From positions 1-64,000 of the IMG/VR virus record IMGVR_UViG_3300048997_000225: 64,000 nucleotides of DNA; one strand, 5' to 3'. Both the position numbers and the translations under genes were made by a program. The notes beneath the pieces are model-generated. The model ran no database searches and was not told where the DNA came from. It worked only from the letters and a program-made list of their open reading frames with translations. The stretch is from a virus. Shown here in pieces: positions 24,194 through 31,477 of the stretch (within the stretch, counting starts at the first letter, position 1; each line of letters opens with the position of its first letter).

Positions 24194-24433
24194 TCCGCAC
24201 ATACCAATATAAATTATACATAATATGGTTGCTAGTATTTGAATCGGTCTTCTAAATTTGGAATCCAATCCGGTTTCCAAGGTCCCGGTTTCTAACATTA
24301 TGGCCAAAATGAATATTGCCTCAATAATTAGGACTGCAATGTTCATGAGTGGTTGTAATCTTCCTCGGACAGGAAGATTAATAATCATTAGACTTATCCA
24401 CATTAAAGCAAATTGCGAAGCCGATGATCTCAC
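24173..24433 (-). CDS. Small membrane protein
   Basis: An 86-aa protein with hydrophobic stretches at about residues 6-20, 29-48 and 63-82, suggesting two or three membrane helices. It overlaps the upstream reverse gene by ATGA and the convergent forward gene by 21 bp. The function is unknown. Confidence 0.5.
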   Translation of the reverse strand: MRSSASQFALMWISLMIINLPVRGRLQPLMNIAVLIIEAIFILAIMLETGTLETGLDSKFRRPIQILATILCIIYIGMCGLSQFLH

Positions 24434-24678
24434 GCAACGGCACCAAATTTTTCTATGAATTTTTGTTTTGCAAACGCTGTTTTGAGCGCTTCATAACACA
24501 TGCGTTTGAAATCAGGATCTTGGATTATCATTTGAATCCAAGCTCCACATTTCTCCCCATAGATAGAAATGCATTTAGAACATGCCATATTGGTTAGGGC
24601 TTGATGAGCTTGACATGAAATACATTTCCCTATAGTAACTACATTATTCATGTAAAGTAATACTTGAACATAATTCAT
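24430..24678 (-). CDS. Small Cys-rich protein
   Basis: An 82-aa protein with CISCQAHQALTNMACSKC (about residues 19-36), a CxxC pair repeated at a spacing compatible with one zinc site, then a helical C-terminus. ATG 24678 is used; ATG 24651 is possible. It is divergent from the gene at 24708 with a 29-bp gap. Confidence 0.5.
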   Translation of the reverse strand: MNYVQVLLYMNNVVTIGKCISCQAHQALTNMACSKCISIYGEKCGAWIQMIIQDPDFKRMCYEALKTAFAKQKFIEKFGAVA

Positions 24679-24707
24679 ATTTACACATTTTATTCTGGTG
24701 TCTTAAT

Positions 24708-24932
24708 ATGAGTGACGATAATCGTACTCATTTTTATTCTATCGAATATATTGATGAAGAAGGTGATATCTGCATAAAACATGACTTGTTGACTCAAAGA
24801 CAAGTTGAAATGTTGATAAATACACTAGCTAGTAACGGCATATCTGCCACGTGTTATCGACTTAGTGGTCATATGGGTGTGATATCAGATGTAAATTCCT
24901 TAGAGAAATTGCTCGAATCTGAGCTCTTCTAA
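24708..24932 (+). CDS. Small unknown protein
   Basis: A 74-aa alpha-beta protein (FYSIEYIDEEGDICIKHDLL then a helix RQVEMLINTLASNG). No motif is recognised. It is 8 bp upstream of the HD-domain gene, so probably in the same operon. Confidence 0.48.
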   Translation: MSDDNRTHFYSIEYIDEEGDICIKHDLLTQRQVEMLINTLASNGISATCYRLSGHMGVISDVNSLEKLLESELF

Positions 24933-24940
24933 GGATAAAT

Positions 24941-25603
24941 ATGACTAACTGGAACGATTTGATTTCCGTATCAAGCGGAGATATTCGAAGACTATCTCAT
25001 ACAATCCGCTTCAGCAGTATTCCCGTAACATATTCTGAATCTACTGCGGAACATACATTCTGGGTTGCATTGTATGCAGTTCTCATCCATAATAATTTGC
25101 AACAGAAACCAGACGGAATCCTGCCGTCATTACTTATTCATGCTCTGACGCATGATGCTCCTGAATGCGTCACGGGGGATGTGGTTCGGACTTTTAAATA
25201 TTCCAGTCCAGAACTTAAGAACCAAATTGATGAAGCGGAAAACCGATTAGTAGAAGATTTGTTTCCAATAGCTATCAAAGATTTGTTCAAAATGATTGAA
25301 CAAAATTTGCCGAGTCCAGAATCAGCCAAATATGTAAAAGATGTGGTGAAAGCAGCTGATTGGATGAGTTTATTCCAATTCATGCGCAGAGAAGCTGCAC
25401 GACATAATTTTGAGATTATTCCATATTTCAATGGAATGATAGAAGACTTGGATTCCACGGCAGAATCATTCGCGAATGCATCGGATCCATATAAATTCCA
25501 ATTAATGATATTTTATCAAACGTTGGCCTCTCGAGCTACTCAAATCAGAGCGGATTGTTTTAATAATGCATTCCAATTCAATGAATGGAATCGTAAAGTA
25601 TGA
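24941..25603 (+). CDS. HD-domain 5'-deoxynucleotidase (YfbR-like)
   Basis: A 220-aa HD-superfamily phosphohydrolase. It has ESTAEHTFWVAL near residues 32-43 and HALTHDAPECVTGDV near 67-81, providing the paired His and HD metal ligands, and a distal Asp in KAADWMSLF near 139. This arrangement matches YfbR-type dNMP 5'-nucleotidases, which release deoxynucleosides. AGGATAAAT before the ATG is the ribosome binding site. Together with the MazG-like protein and dCTP deaminase it would adjust nucleotide pools in infection. The exact substrate cannot be read from sequence. Confidence 0.85.
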   Translation: MTNWNDLISVSSGDIRRLSHTIRFSSIPVTYSESTAEHTFWVALYAVLIHNNLQQKPDGILPSLLIHALTHDAPECVTGDVVRTFKYSSPELKNQIDEAENRLVEDLFPIAIKDLFKMIEQNLPSPESAKYVKDVVKAADWMSLFQFMRREAARHNFEIIPYFNGMIEDLDSTAESFANASDPYKFQLMIFYQTLASRATQIRADCFNNAFQFNEWNRKV

Positions 25604-25604
25604 T

Positions 25605-25832
25605 ATGCGTGAAACTAAAAATGAAATCCGAGCAAGAATTGATGAACTCAAGACTTTGCGTGATTCAATAATTAAAAATCTTGAATCAGAAGCCATCATT
25701 GATGGCTCCGTAGATCCGTTTATGAATTTGCATCTGTTGACTGTTGATATCGGAAAACGCATAAATATTCTTGAGACCAATCTGATTGAAGCCACTGAAG
25801 ATTATATTATCATTTCTCCGGATTATAATTAA
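25605..25832 (+). CDS. Small helical unknown protein
   Basis: A 75-aa protein from ATG 25605, immediately after the HD gene stop; the longer frame overlaps that gene. It is entirely helical and charged (EIRARIDELKTLRDSIIKNL), coiled-coil-like at both ends. The function is unknown. Confidence 0.45.
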   Translation: MRETKNEIRARIDELKTLRDSIIKNLESEAIIDGSVDPFMNLHLLTVDIGKRINILETNLIEATEDYIIISPDYN

Positions 25833-25834
25833 TA

Positions 25835-26101
25835 ATGTCACAAAATATTAGTCCAGCCACCCGATTGAATAGAGATTCAATCCAATTTTGTCAGTCCATC
25901 ATTAAAGATGCTCTTGAACATATAGATATAAGAGCATTCTTAGAATGCAAGTTACAAGAATTGAATGATCAGGAGCCACTCCTCCATCCAGATATGATAA
26001 AGACCGTGTTGGCGGCTCATCAAGAACTGTGTCAAATCAAAGATATTAATGCACTTAAATTTATAGGATCAGATTCTTTCAACTTAACTAATATGTCGTA
26101 A
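25835..26101 (+). CDS. Stand-alone copy of the domain fused to the MazG-like protein next door
   Basis: An 88-aa helical protein. Residues 13-75 (DSIQFCQSIIKDAL, FLECKLQELN, TVLAAHQELCQI) align throughout with residues 6-65 of the next gene product (NSIQFCKKLIQEAL, FLKNKVEELS, SVLEAHESLCAV). It is therefore a tandem partial duplication. The TAA at 26099 is the only stop between the two frames, which are in phase. The function of the domain is unknown. Confidence 0.6.
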   Translation: MSQNISPATRLNRDSIQFCQSIIKDALEHIDIRAFLECKLQELNDQEPLLHPDMIKTVLAAHQELCQIKDINALKFIGSDSFNLTNMS

Positions 26102-26158
26102 TCTAATGAAAAATTTATATTGGTTTTTTTCCTCACATATCTAAAGGATAATAAAAAA

Positions 26159-26632
26159 TTGGAACAAACTAAAAATTCAATACAATTTTGTAAGAAATTA
26201 ATCCAAGAGGCTCTCAATTCGGAGAATGTTGAGTTATTCCTTAAAAATAAAGTAGAAGAATTATCAAATTTAGAAGATCAAGCCATCCCTGATATGGTTT
26301 TTTCAGTCTTAGAAGCGCATGAATCTCTATGTGCTGTTAAAAAAATGGGACCGAAAGAAGCATTCGGACATAATCCAGCAGTTTTCTATGGATTAGCTTT
26401 GAATGGAGAGTGCGGGGAATTATCAGGTTCTCTGATTAAAGTTATACGATTGCATGGTACGAGGGATCAAGAAATAGCAGCCGTTCGAGCTGAAATAGCT
26501 GATATATTAATATATGCAATATTACTGGCATGGACTAATGACATTGATCCTAATAAAATAGTCAGTGAAAAATCAAAAATAGTCATAGAAAGAGCGATAT
26601 CTGGATACTATGGTGGAGCTTTACATGAATAA
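26159..26632 (+). CDS. MazG-like nucleotide pyrophosphohydrolase with duplicated N-terminal domain
   Basis: About 157 aa from TTG 26159, chosen for AAAGGA 10 nt upstream; TTG 26120 is also in frame and there is no ATG. The N-terminal 65 residues repeat the preceding protein. The C-terminal part is MazG-like: NGECGELSGSLIKVIR (ExxE ligands, near 90-105) and AEIADILIYAILLAW (ExxD, near 118-132). This all-alpha family hydrolyses NTPs or dNTPs to the monophosphate and pyrophosphate. The ATG-less start in frame behind a TAA leaves open either TTG initiation or readthrough fusion. Confidence 0.72.
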   Translation: MEQTKNSIQFCKKLIQEALNSENVELFLKNKVEELSNLEDQAIPDMVFSVLEAHESLCAVKKMGPKEAFGHNPAVFYGLALNGECGELSGSLIKVIRLHGTRDQEIAAVRAEIADILIYAILLAWTNDIDPNKIVSEKSKIVIERAISGYYGGALHE

Positions 26633-26704
26633 TCTGGATTATGTGAACACAATGTTCGGGCTATAGGTAAATACATATCAACAGAAATAAGATCTTAAGA
26701 CATT

Positions 26705-26989
26705 ATGACGCCTGATCATATTAACGCCCTTTTCGAAGCCGGTGGAGCTCTCTTGCTCACAATGAACGTAGTCCAACTTTATCGCGATCGGCGACTTGCT
26801 GGCGTACGGCTTGCGCCAGTGATTTGGTTTCAAGCTTGGGGAGCTTTCAATTTATGGTTTTACTGGCGGGTCGGACTAACCTCAAGCTGGTTCGCTGGTA
26901 TCGCCGTGTTTACAGCAAACACTGTGTGGGTTAGTATGGCGATTTGGTTTTCGCGGAATCGGGAGATACAAAATGAACGACAAGCTTAG
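26705..26989 (+). CDS. Small phage membrane protein with three helices (PQ-loop/SemiSWEET-like)
   Basis: A 94-aa protein with three hydrophobic helices (about residues 5-24, 38-56, 62-84) and aromatic motifs WFQAWGAFNLWFYW and ANTVWVSMAIWF. It strongly resembles a small three-helix membrane protein seen in many phages, whose first helix often carries a PQ-loop-like motif. The transport role is unproven. This gene and the next are distinctly richer in G and C than their neighbours, suggesting recent acquisition. Confidence 0.62.
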   Translation: MTPDHINALFEAGGALLLTMNVVQLYRDRRLAGVRLAPVIWFQAWGAFNLWFYWRVGLTSSWFAGIAVFTANTVWVSMAIWFSRNREIQNERQA

Positions 26990-27281
26990 TAAATTGCGTG
27001 AACTGATTGTGCGACTTGGCGATATACATAGTGACCACAACACCAGTCCAGACGATTCGGATATCGGACTCTTTCACGAAGTTCGGGAAACATGGACTGG
27101 CTACCTACCCACTGCTCCACGGCGTGTGCTCCGCTATGCTGGTAATGGGCGTTGGGAAGTCTTCCCTGGGACTAAGACATATACGCTTTGGCGTGAAGAT
27201 GGTGGTAGTGTTCACGATTGGAGAGACGTCTCCGAGTCGCTTCGAGAGCGTGCTTTAATATTGCTCGACTCGCTCCTTTAA
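26973..27281 (+). CDS. Unknown protein in GC-richer segment
   Basis: A 102-aa soluble protein overlapping the membrane-protein gene by 17 bp. It has a beta-rich middle (RRVLRYAGNGRWEVFPGTKT, about residues 48-67) and a helical end. The base composition matches the preceding gene rather than the surroundings. The family is not recognised. Confidence 0.5.
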   Translation: MNDKLSKLRELIVRLGDIHSDHNTSPDDSDIGLFHEVRETWTGYLPTAPRRVLRYAGNGRWEVFPGTKTYTLWREDGGSVHDWRDVSESLRERALILLDSLL

Positions 27282-27326
27282 GCGCGAATTAGATAGTCCA
27301 CATTCATGGACGGTCCTATAAAAGGA
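27282..27326. terminator. Weak bidirectional hairpins between convergent genes
   Basis: The 45-bp gap between convergent genes contains two short stems, GTCCA/TGGAC and GTCCT/AGGAC. No long T-run follows on either strand. They may reduce readthrough from both sides. Confidence 0.25.
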
Positions 27327-27746
27327 CTACAAAATACTTCCATCGATATTTCCCCGGAAAATAGTATAATATGGTATATTCCTATTACCGAGCCGATCCA
27401 TGACTTGTTGATTTTGTTCTTGTTCAGGAACAATTAAACCAACTTTATTTGCCAGTTCCACTAAACACGGATCATTAGTGATTTTTAATAGATCTTTGCC
27501 GGCTCCAGGTACTCGCTCTAACACGCCAATGACTTGTTCATAAGTCAATGTATCGAGAATACATTGACCGGCATATCCCGGTGCGCCTTCTCTGAACCAC
27601 ATATTATTGGCAGTATTTCCATTACTGACAGTGGTTTCAGGATATGTAGGATTGACAGCATCTTCTAGACATAAATTACTACATAAATCAATCATGCATT
27701 CAGATAATTGACAACTACAAGGATCAGTATTGCATCCACAAGACAT
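27327..27746 (-). CDS. Unknown protein with Cys-rich N-terminus
   Basis: A 139-aa protein from ATG 27746 (the frame is open to TTG 27761). The N-terminus MSCGCNTDPCSCQLSECM has Cys in CxC-type spacing, with two more at CSNLC, suggesting a metal cluster or disulfides. The remainder is helical and charged. It is 4 bp downstream of the nitrilase-family gene, so they are co-transcribed; a functional link is plausible but unknown. Confidence 0.5.
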   Translation of the reverse strand: MSCGCNTDPCSCQLSECMIDLCSNLCLEDAVNPTYPETTVSNGNTANNMWFREGAPGYAGQCILDTLTYEQVIGVLERVPGAGKDLLKITNDPCLVELANKVGLIVPEQEQNQQVMDRLGNRNIPYYTIFRGNIDGSIL

Positions 27747-27750
27747 GAAT

Positions 27751-28623
27751 TTAGACCTCAATGGCAGCAGCTATTACACAATTCTCATTAAATATAAGTC
27801 CATTGATATGGACTTTTCCATTGGCTTCGATTATAGCTGAGCCGCCTTGATGAAAATCGGATGTGAACGTTCCATATTTGCCTTTATTGGTTTCTGTTCC
27901 CCAACGATTGGCAGCTACTAAAGTACACTGATTTTCTTCCGCAAAATCCATCCATGTAGTTGGTGGAAAAAATCCCTTTCCCCAGTTGGTAACTCCAGCT
28001 ACTATATCAACAGATTTTCCACCAAACACTCCAGAATTTTTAGTCACATATTTAGTATGCGGAGTTTTTTGATCACCACAAACTCCGCATGGATTGTTGA
28101 GATAATAATTAGATGGTATATCACATATTGAACAAGGAGATTTGGAACTAACAGCCTTATTAATCAAATCCCTGCAAACAATGGCAGATATCAATCCTAT
28201 ATCAGTCGCAGATATTTCAGGCTCCATATTTCCAGGAGCAGCCCATAAGAAATCACATCCAATAAGATTGGATTTCCGATTAATATGTAATAAATTCCCG
28301 TGCGGCCCAATTAATGCTGCTGAATTATATAACTCGCAATCTGAATCTTCTACGAATCCATATACTATGTAAGTTGATAATTTAATAGCGACCTTTTGCA
28401 AATATTTATAAGTGTGCCCATAAATTGGTTCAGCCACAGCTGCAGCTTCTTCTCGATTCAAAAATGAGTTGCCTACAAAAGACAACTCTGGGAATACTAT
28501 TAAAGAAGTCCTATATTCAAAAGCCTTCTGAATATATTGCTCTGAACGGATTATATTATTTTTAGTATCCGATGGACATTTAGCCAATAATGGACTAAAT
28601 TGAATCGCAGTAACTATATTCAT
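27751..28623 (-). CDS. Carbon-nitrogen hydrolase (nitrilase family) with inserted CxxC module
   Basis: A 290-aa nitrilase-superfamily enzyme. The catalytic triad is visible: Glu46 in VFPELSF, Lys117 in INRKSNL and Cys150 in AIVCRDL. Such enzymes hydrolyse amides, nitriles or glutamine side groups, as in the NAD-synthetase glutaminase domain. Between the nucleophile and the next conserved strand (VDIVAGVTNWG, about 205) is an insert of about 45 residues with two CxxC pairs (CSIC, CGVC), likely a zinc knuckle. No ligase domain is attached. It overlaps the upstream J-domain gene by ATGA. The substrate is unknown; NAD or amide metabolism is a possibility. Confidence 0.78.
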   Translation of the reverse strand: MNIVTAIQFSPLLAKCPSDTKNNIIRSEQYIQKAFEYRTSLIVFPELSFVGNSFLNREEAAAVAEPIYGHTYKYLQKVAIKLSTYIVYGFVEDSDCELYNSAALIGPHGNLLHINRKSNLIGCDFLWAAPGNMEPEISATDIGLISAIVCRDLINKAVSSKSPCSICDIPSNYYLNNPCGVCGDQKTPHTKYVTKNSGVFGGKSVDIVAGVTNWGKGFFPPTTWMDFAEENQCTLVAANRWGTETNKGKYGTFTSDFHQGGSAIIEANGKVHINGLIFNENCVIAAAIEV

Positions 28624-28943
28624 ATTTTAATAATTTTGATGAGAGTCCGAGTTTCATCATCATCTTGAATTTTATTAAGTTTTTCACGGAATTCTTTAGT
28701 ATTTTGTTCAATTATGGATAATGCTCGCTGGACTATTTGGAATCTTTCCTTAGCATTATCTATGTCATCTGGATTCTTGTCTGGATGATGCAGTCCGAGT
28801 AACTTCCTGGCTATCGAACGGGCTTGAACGAGTTCCTTTTCTAGAATTCGGAGTCGGAGTCCCTTATCTGATTCCGATTGAACATGAAGGAATATTCTGT
28901 TAGGATCTTGTCCTAATACCCACCATGCATCAGTCAATGTCAT
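28620..28943 (-). CDS. Small J-domain-like protein
   Basis: A 107-aa protein with the J-domain core: a helix before LGLHHPDKNPDD (HPD at residues 53-55) and the following helix ERFQIVQRALSII. The N-terminal helix and strand (DAWWVLGQDPNRIF) fit helix I loosely. J-domains stimulate DnaK/Hsp70 ATPase; this short one lacks the zinc and client-binding regions. The ribosome binding site TAGGGA precedes the ATG. A second, complete DnaJ is at 39468. Confidence 0.68.
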   Translation of the reverse strand: MTLTDAWWVLGQDPNRIFLHVQSESDKGLRLRILEKELVQARSIARKLLGLHHPDKNPDDIDNAKERFQIVQRALSIIEQNTKEFREKLNKIQDDDETRTLIKIIKI

Positions 28944-28949
28944 TGATCC

Positions 28950-29120
28950 CTACATTCCGATATGTTTTAAAGATTTTAACGTTCTCCGGGGTTTACGTCC
29001 ATATTTTCGTTGTTTCAGGAATTCTTCGAGTTCTTGGATTGTTTTGATATCTCTATTATTCACTTGGTGGAATTCGGATTTATATTCATCTAATTTGAAC
29101 AGGAATTCATCATATTTCAT
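28950..29120 (-). CDS. Small basic protein
   Basis: A 56-aa open frame of the same operon, 6 bp before the J-domain gene. It is helical and charged at the N-terminus (MKYDEFLFKLDEYKSEF) with a strongly basic end (LKQRKYGRKPRRTLKSLKH). Codon use and spacing support it as real. A nucleic-acid-binding role is possible. No homologue is recognised. Confidence 0.5.
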   Translation of the reverse strand: MKYDEFLFKLDEYKSEFHQVNNRDIKTIQELEEFLKQRKYGRKPRRTLKSLKHIGM

Positions 29121-29199
29121 ATTAGAACTGATTATTTAATGGTTATTATTACGAAAATAATTGCATGATCCACACAAATTGTTGTATTGTATTATATCC

Positions 29200-29412
29200 A
29201 TGATACCCAAACGGCCTATTCGTAAAATAGCTAACTGGACTATTTTATATGACCAATTACGGACTTTATATCGCAGCTATAATTTAGATAGGAAAGTTGC
29301 GATTCTAGATAATCATACCAATAAGAAAGAGATTATTTGTCGTAAATTGGGGGTTGTCTGCGCATCGGACATCGGACGTATTGAAAAAGATTTGAAATCG
29401 CGTAATATTTAA
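29200..29412 (+). CDS. Small basic unknown protein
   Basis: A 70-aa protein from ATG 29200; an upstream TTG at 29161 is in frame. It is Arg/Lys-rich with a helical middle (TILYDQLRTLYRSYNLDRKV) and a C-terminal segment VCASDIGRIEKDLKS. It is divergent from the small gene ending at 29120. The function is unknown. Confidence 0.42.
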   Translation: MIPKRPIRKIANWTILYDQLRTLYRSYNLDRKVAILDNHTNKKEIICRKLGVVCASDIGRIEKDLKSRNI

Positions 29413-29483
29413 CAATAATTGCATACGAGATTCCAAGGATTTAATATTTATCCCTGGAGGAAAAATTTAGGAGATATGTGATA

Positions 29484-30146
29484 ATGAAAAAAACTGAAAT
29501 CAAGAAAAATAAAACCACATCCAAAGACTTAACACCCAAACAAGCAGAAATTCGAGCTCACTCGTTGATGCGAGGAATAGATAATTCAATTGCGAAAGTA
29601 AAAAAGGAAGTCACTGCACTTGAAGCCATTAAGTTCCAATTTAATGGCGTCCTTCAAGGGCTTTCTAATTCTCCTCTCAAACCGGTGGTTAAGGCAGCTG
29701 TTAAAACCGCTGCTGTGAAAGCTCCAAAGGCTGTGAAAAAGCCTGTTCAGAAGGAACTGGAGAAGGCGGCTAAAACCCCCAAGGCGGCTAAAACCCCCAA
29801 GGCGGCTAAAGCCAAAGTTTCCAAGACAGATGAAGAAAACGAAGCCGCTAAAGCCAATCCTCCGAAGGATGGTCGTCCAGCGCTTCGCGAAGCGATGAAA
29901 GAAGTACTCCGTGAAAATGGAGGCCTGAGCAAGCGAGATTTATATACCAAGGTGACTGAGAAATATGGATATTGGTCACATCAGTCGGTATACAATATCT
30001 TGAAAAAGGACAATTCTTTCCAAGAGAATCCGCAAGGCGTTCAATATCATGATGCTCTTATCATGAAGAACAATAAAGATGATGCTGATGTGGATAAGTT
30101 TGTAGAATCAGTGGCTCAAGATACTACTATAGCCCATACTGCCTGA
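29484..30146 (+). CDS. Histone H1-like Lys/Ala-rich DNA-binding protein
   Basis: A 220-aa protein from ATG 29484, with GTG 29478 in frame. A helical N-terminal domain (about residues 20-60) is followed by a Lys/Ala/Pro low-complexity stretch (about 65-125) with KAAKTP repeats. A C-terminal domain (about 130-190, REAMKEVLRENGGLSKRDLY) looks like a winged helix. Lys/Ala/Pro repeats of this type occur in histone H1 and bacterial H1-like proteins that compact DNA. AGGAG at 29469 is the ribosome binding site. It may coat or condense phage or host DNA. Confidence 0.68.
   Translation: MKKTEIKKNKTTSKDLTPKQAEIRAHSLMRGIDNSIAKVKKEVTALEAIKFQFNGVLQGLSNSPLKPVVKAAVKTAAVKAPKAVKKPVQKELEKAAKTPKAAKTPKAAKAKVSKTDEENEAAKANPPKDGRPALREAMKEVLRENGGLSKRDLYTKVTEKYGYWSHQSVYNILKKDNSFQENPQGVQYHDALIMKNNKDDADVDKFVESVAQDTTIAHTA
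29763..29813 (+). repeat. 18-bp tandem repeat in the Lys/Ala-rich region
   Basis: The unit AAGGCGGCTAAAACCCCC occurs at 29763-29780 and 29781-29798, and a diverged third partial copy runs to 29813. It encodes KAAKTP repeats. Copy number is likely to vary by slippage. Confidence 0.9.
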
Positions 30147-30193
30147 TTTTATACATCGTCCAATTTTCAGACGCATTTCCAGTAACGTAATTT

Positions 30194-30550
30194 ATGTATA
30201 AAAGCGTAGATTATGTTAAATATGAACGTGCAGGCGAGGAGCATATTAAACTATATGCAAATCGTCTTGCACGTTTATTAATTTTCAACCATCATTGGAC
30301 TGTTGAAAATTCAATTATCCAAGCCGAATTGGAATTGATTGATAATGCGCATTCCATATTAAAAAGATTCTTAGTATCAATATTTGGAACGCATATTCCC
30401 GAATCTATGCGTTCCAAATTATGTATTCAAATCAGAGAATGTATATGGAAATACTTGCATTCTAAAATCCAAGATTTTGATTTATTAGGCAGTTTAATTG
30501 AAGATTCTAATAATATAAATCTCGACTCATTATTCCAACAGTCGAACTAA
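30194..30550 (+). CDS. Unknown helical protein
   Basis: A 118-aa, mostly helical protein with aromatic residues (ECIWKYLHSKIQDF). It ends TAA directly before the ATG of the next gene, in the same frame. No motif is recognised. Confidence 0.48.
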   Translation: MYKSVDYVKYERAGEEHIKLYANRLARLLIFNHHWTVENSIIQAELELIDNAHSILKRFLVSIFGTHIPESMRSKLCIQIRECIWKYLHSKIQDFDLLGSLIEDSNNINLDSLFQQSN

Positions 30551-31156
30551 ATGGATATTAATTTTCCAAGCGGTGTGGCTAATGTTAAACTAGCCATACT
30601 TAATACAGCTCAAAAATCTGAAAAACGACGACTCCAGCTAATTAAACAAAACATCCCTTGTAAATCAGGATGTTCTGCTTGTTGCAGTCGTTATATCTTA
30701 GTGAGTGTGGCCGAATCTTTAGTGATTTATCACGATTTGGTTCAAAAAGGGACCTGGGAATCTGTTCGAGTCCGAGCATCTCGACAAATCCAGTTGTTAA
30801 AAAATGCACAACCATTAGCTTGGTTCAAATTAAATCAAAAATGTCCAGTCCTAGATCCAGAATCTGAAAAATGCTTGGCGTGGGAAACCAGGCCTCCGGT
30901 ATGTTCTACGCATTTTGTGAGTTCAGATCCTAAATTATGTGATCCTTGGGGATCAGGATCCGGACAATACGTCCCGATAAATATGGATGATTTATATGAA
31001 GAATTCCAACGCAAATTAGCTTTGGAATTAGCAGAATTCGGAATCCTTAGTCTGCGCGTAGCACTTCCGATTGGATTACTGTTGGCCGAACGTATTAATG
31101 TTCGTTCCAGTCTCGACTTGGATAAAGTAATTTCTCTAATGTTCCATGAATTCTAA
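30551..31156 (+). CDS. YkgJ-family Cys-cluster protein
   Basis: A 201-aa protein with the cluster CKSGCSACC at residues 37-45, then KCPVLD near 96-101 and the family signature CLAWETRPPVCSTH near 108-121. This Cys pattern defines the YkgJ / UPF0153 zinc- or iron-chelating family, whose function is not established; some members are thought to bind Fe-S or zinc. The C-terminal 60 residues are helical. It is in phase with both neighbours, separated only by TAA codons. Confidence 0.8.
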   Translation: MDINFPSGVANVKLAILNTAQKSEKRRLQLIKQNIPCKSGCSACCSRYILVSVAESLVIYHDLVQKGTWESVRVRASRQIQLLKNAQPLAWFKLNQKCPVLDPESEKCLAWETRPPVCSTHFVSSDPKLCDPWGSGSGQYVPINMDDLYEEFQRKLALELAEFGILSLRVALPIGLLLAERINVRSSLDLDKVISLMFHEF

Positions 31157-31180
31157 TGTTCGGTATTTTTAGAATATCTA

Positions 31181-31477
31181 ATGAAACCTTGTCATTATTG
31201 TAATAATCCAGCGCCAATTTATGTGCACGCACAAGAAATACGCCAAACTCTTCAGTCAGCGTTAAAGAGGGATTTATCATCAACGGAGTCGGACTCCGTT
31301 GATGATATGCATGTGTGTGCTGGTTGTGTATATTTATTAAAAAATCCGATAGCTGGTCCGGCTTTAGTCCGTGGTGATATAAACATCGGTCTTAGAGGAA
31401 AAACATTAAATCGAGGTATGAAAAGCATGATAGATGGTTTCTTGAATAATATAACTAAGATCAAAAATCAAAATTAA
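31181..31477 (+). CDS. Zinc-ribbon-like small protein
   Basis: A 98-aa protein with CHYC at residues 4-7 and CAGC at about 45-48, a probable zinc ribbon separated by a helical insert. Between them the segment SSTESDSVDD is encoded by a 31-bp near-perfect palindrome, suggesting that it arose by DNA inversion or templated repair. The function is unknown. Confidence 0.52.
   Translation: MKPCHYCNNPAPIYVHAQEIRQTLQSALKRDLSSTESDSVDDMHVCAGCVYLLKNPIAGPALVRGDINIGLRGKTLNRGMKSMIDGFLNNITKIKNQN
31276..31306. repeat. 31-bp palindrome inside a coding sequence
   Basis: Arms of 15 nt (31276-31290 and 31292-31306) are perfectly complementary around a single base. It has the same geometry as the palindrome at 40181-40211. 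Such length cannot be chance. Confidence 0.95.

Noticed and set aside
29161-29199. TTG start for the small gene at 29200
   Set aside because: It has no Shine-Dalgarno, and the 13 extra residues have no counterpart pattern; ATG 29200 is simpler.
591-31181. General use of TAA readthrough to fuse neighbouring genes (593/603, 12791/12795, 14706/14719, 20496/20500, 30550/30551, 31156/31181 and dnaB are in phase)
   Set aside because: About one third of adjacent co-directional pairs are in phase, as expected by chance, and in these cases the downstream gene has its own ATG.
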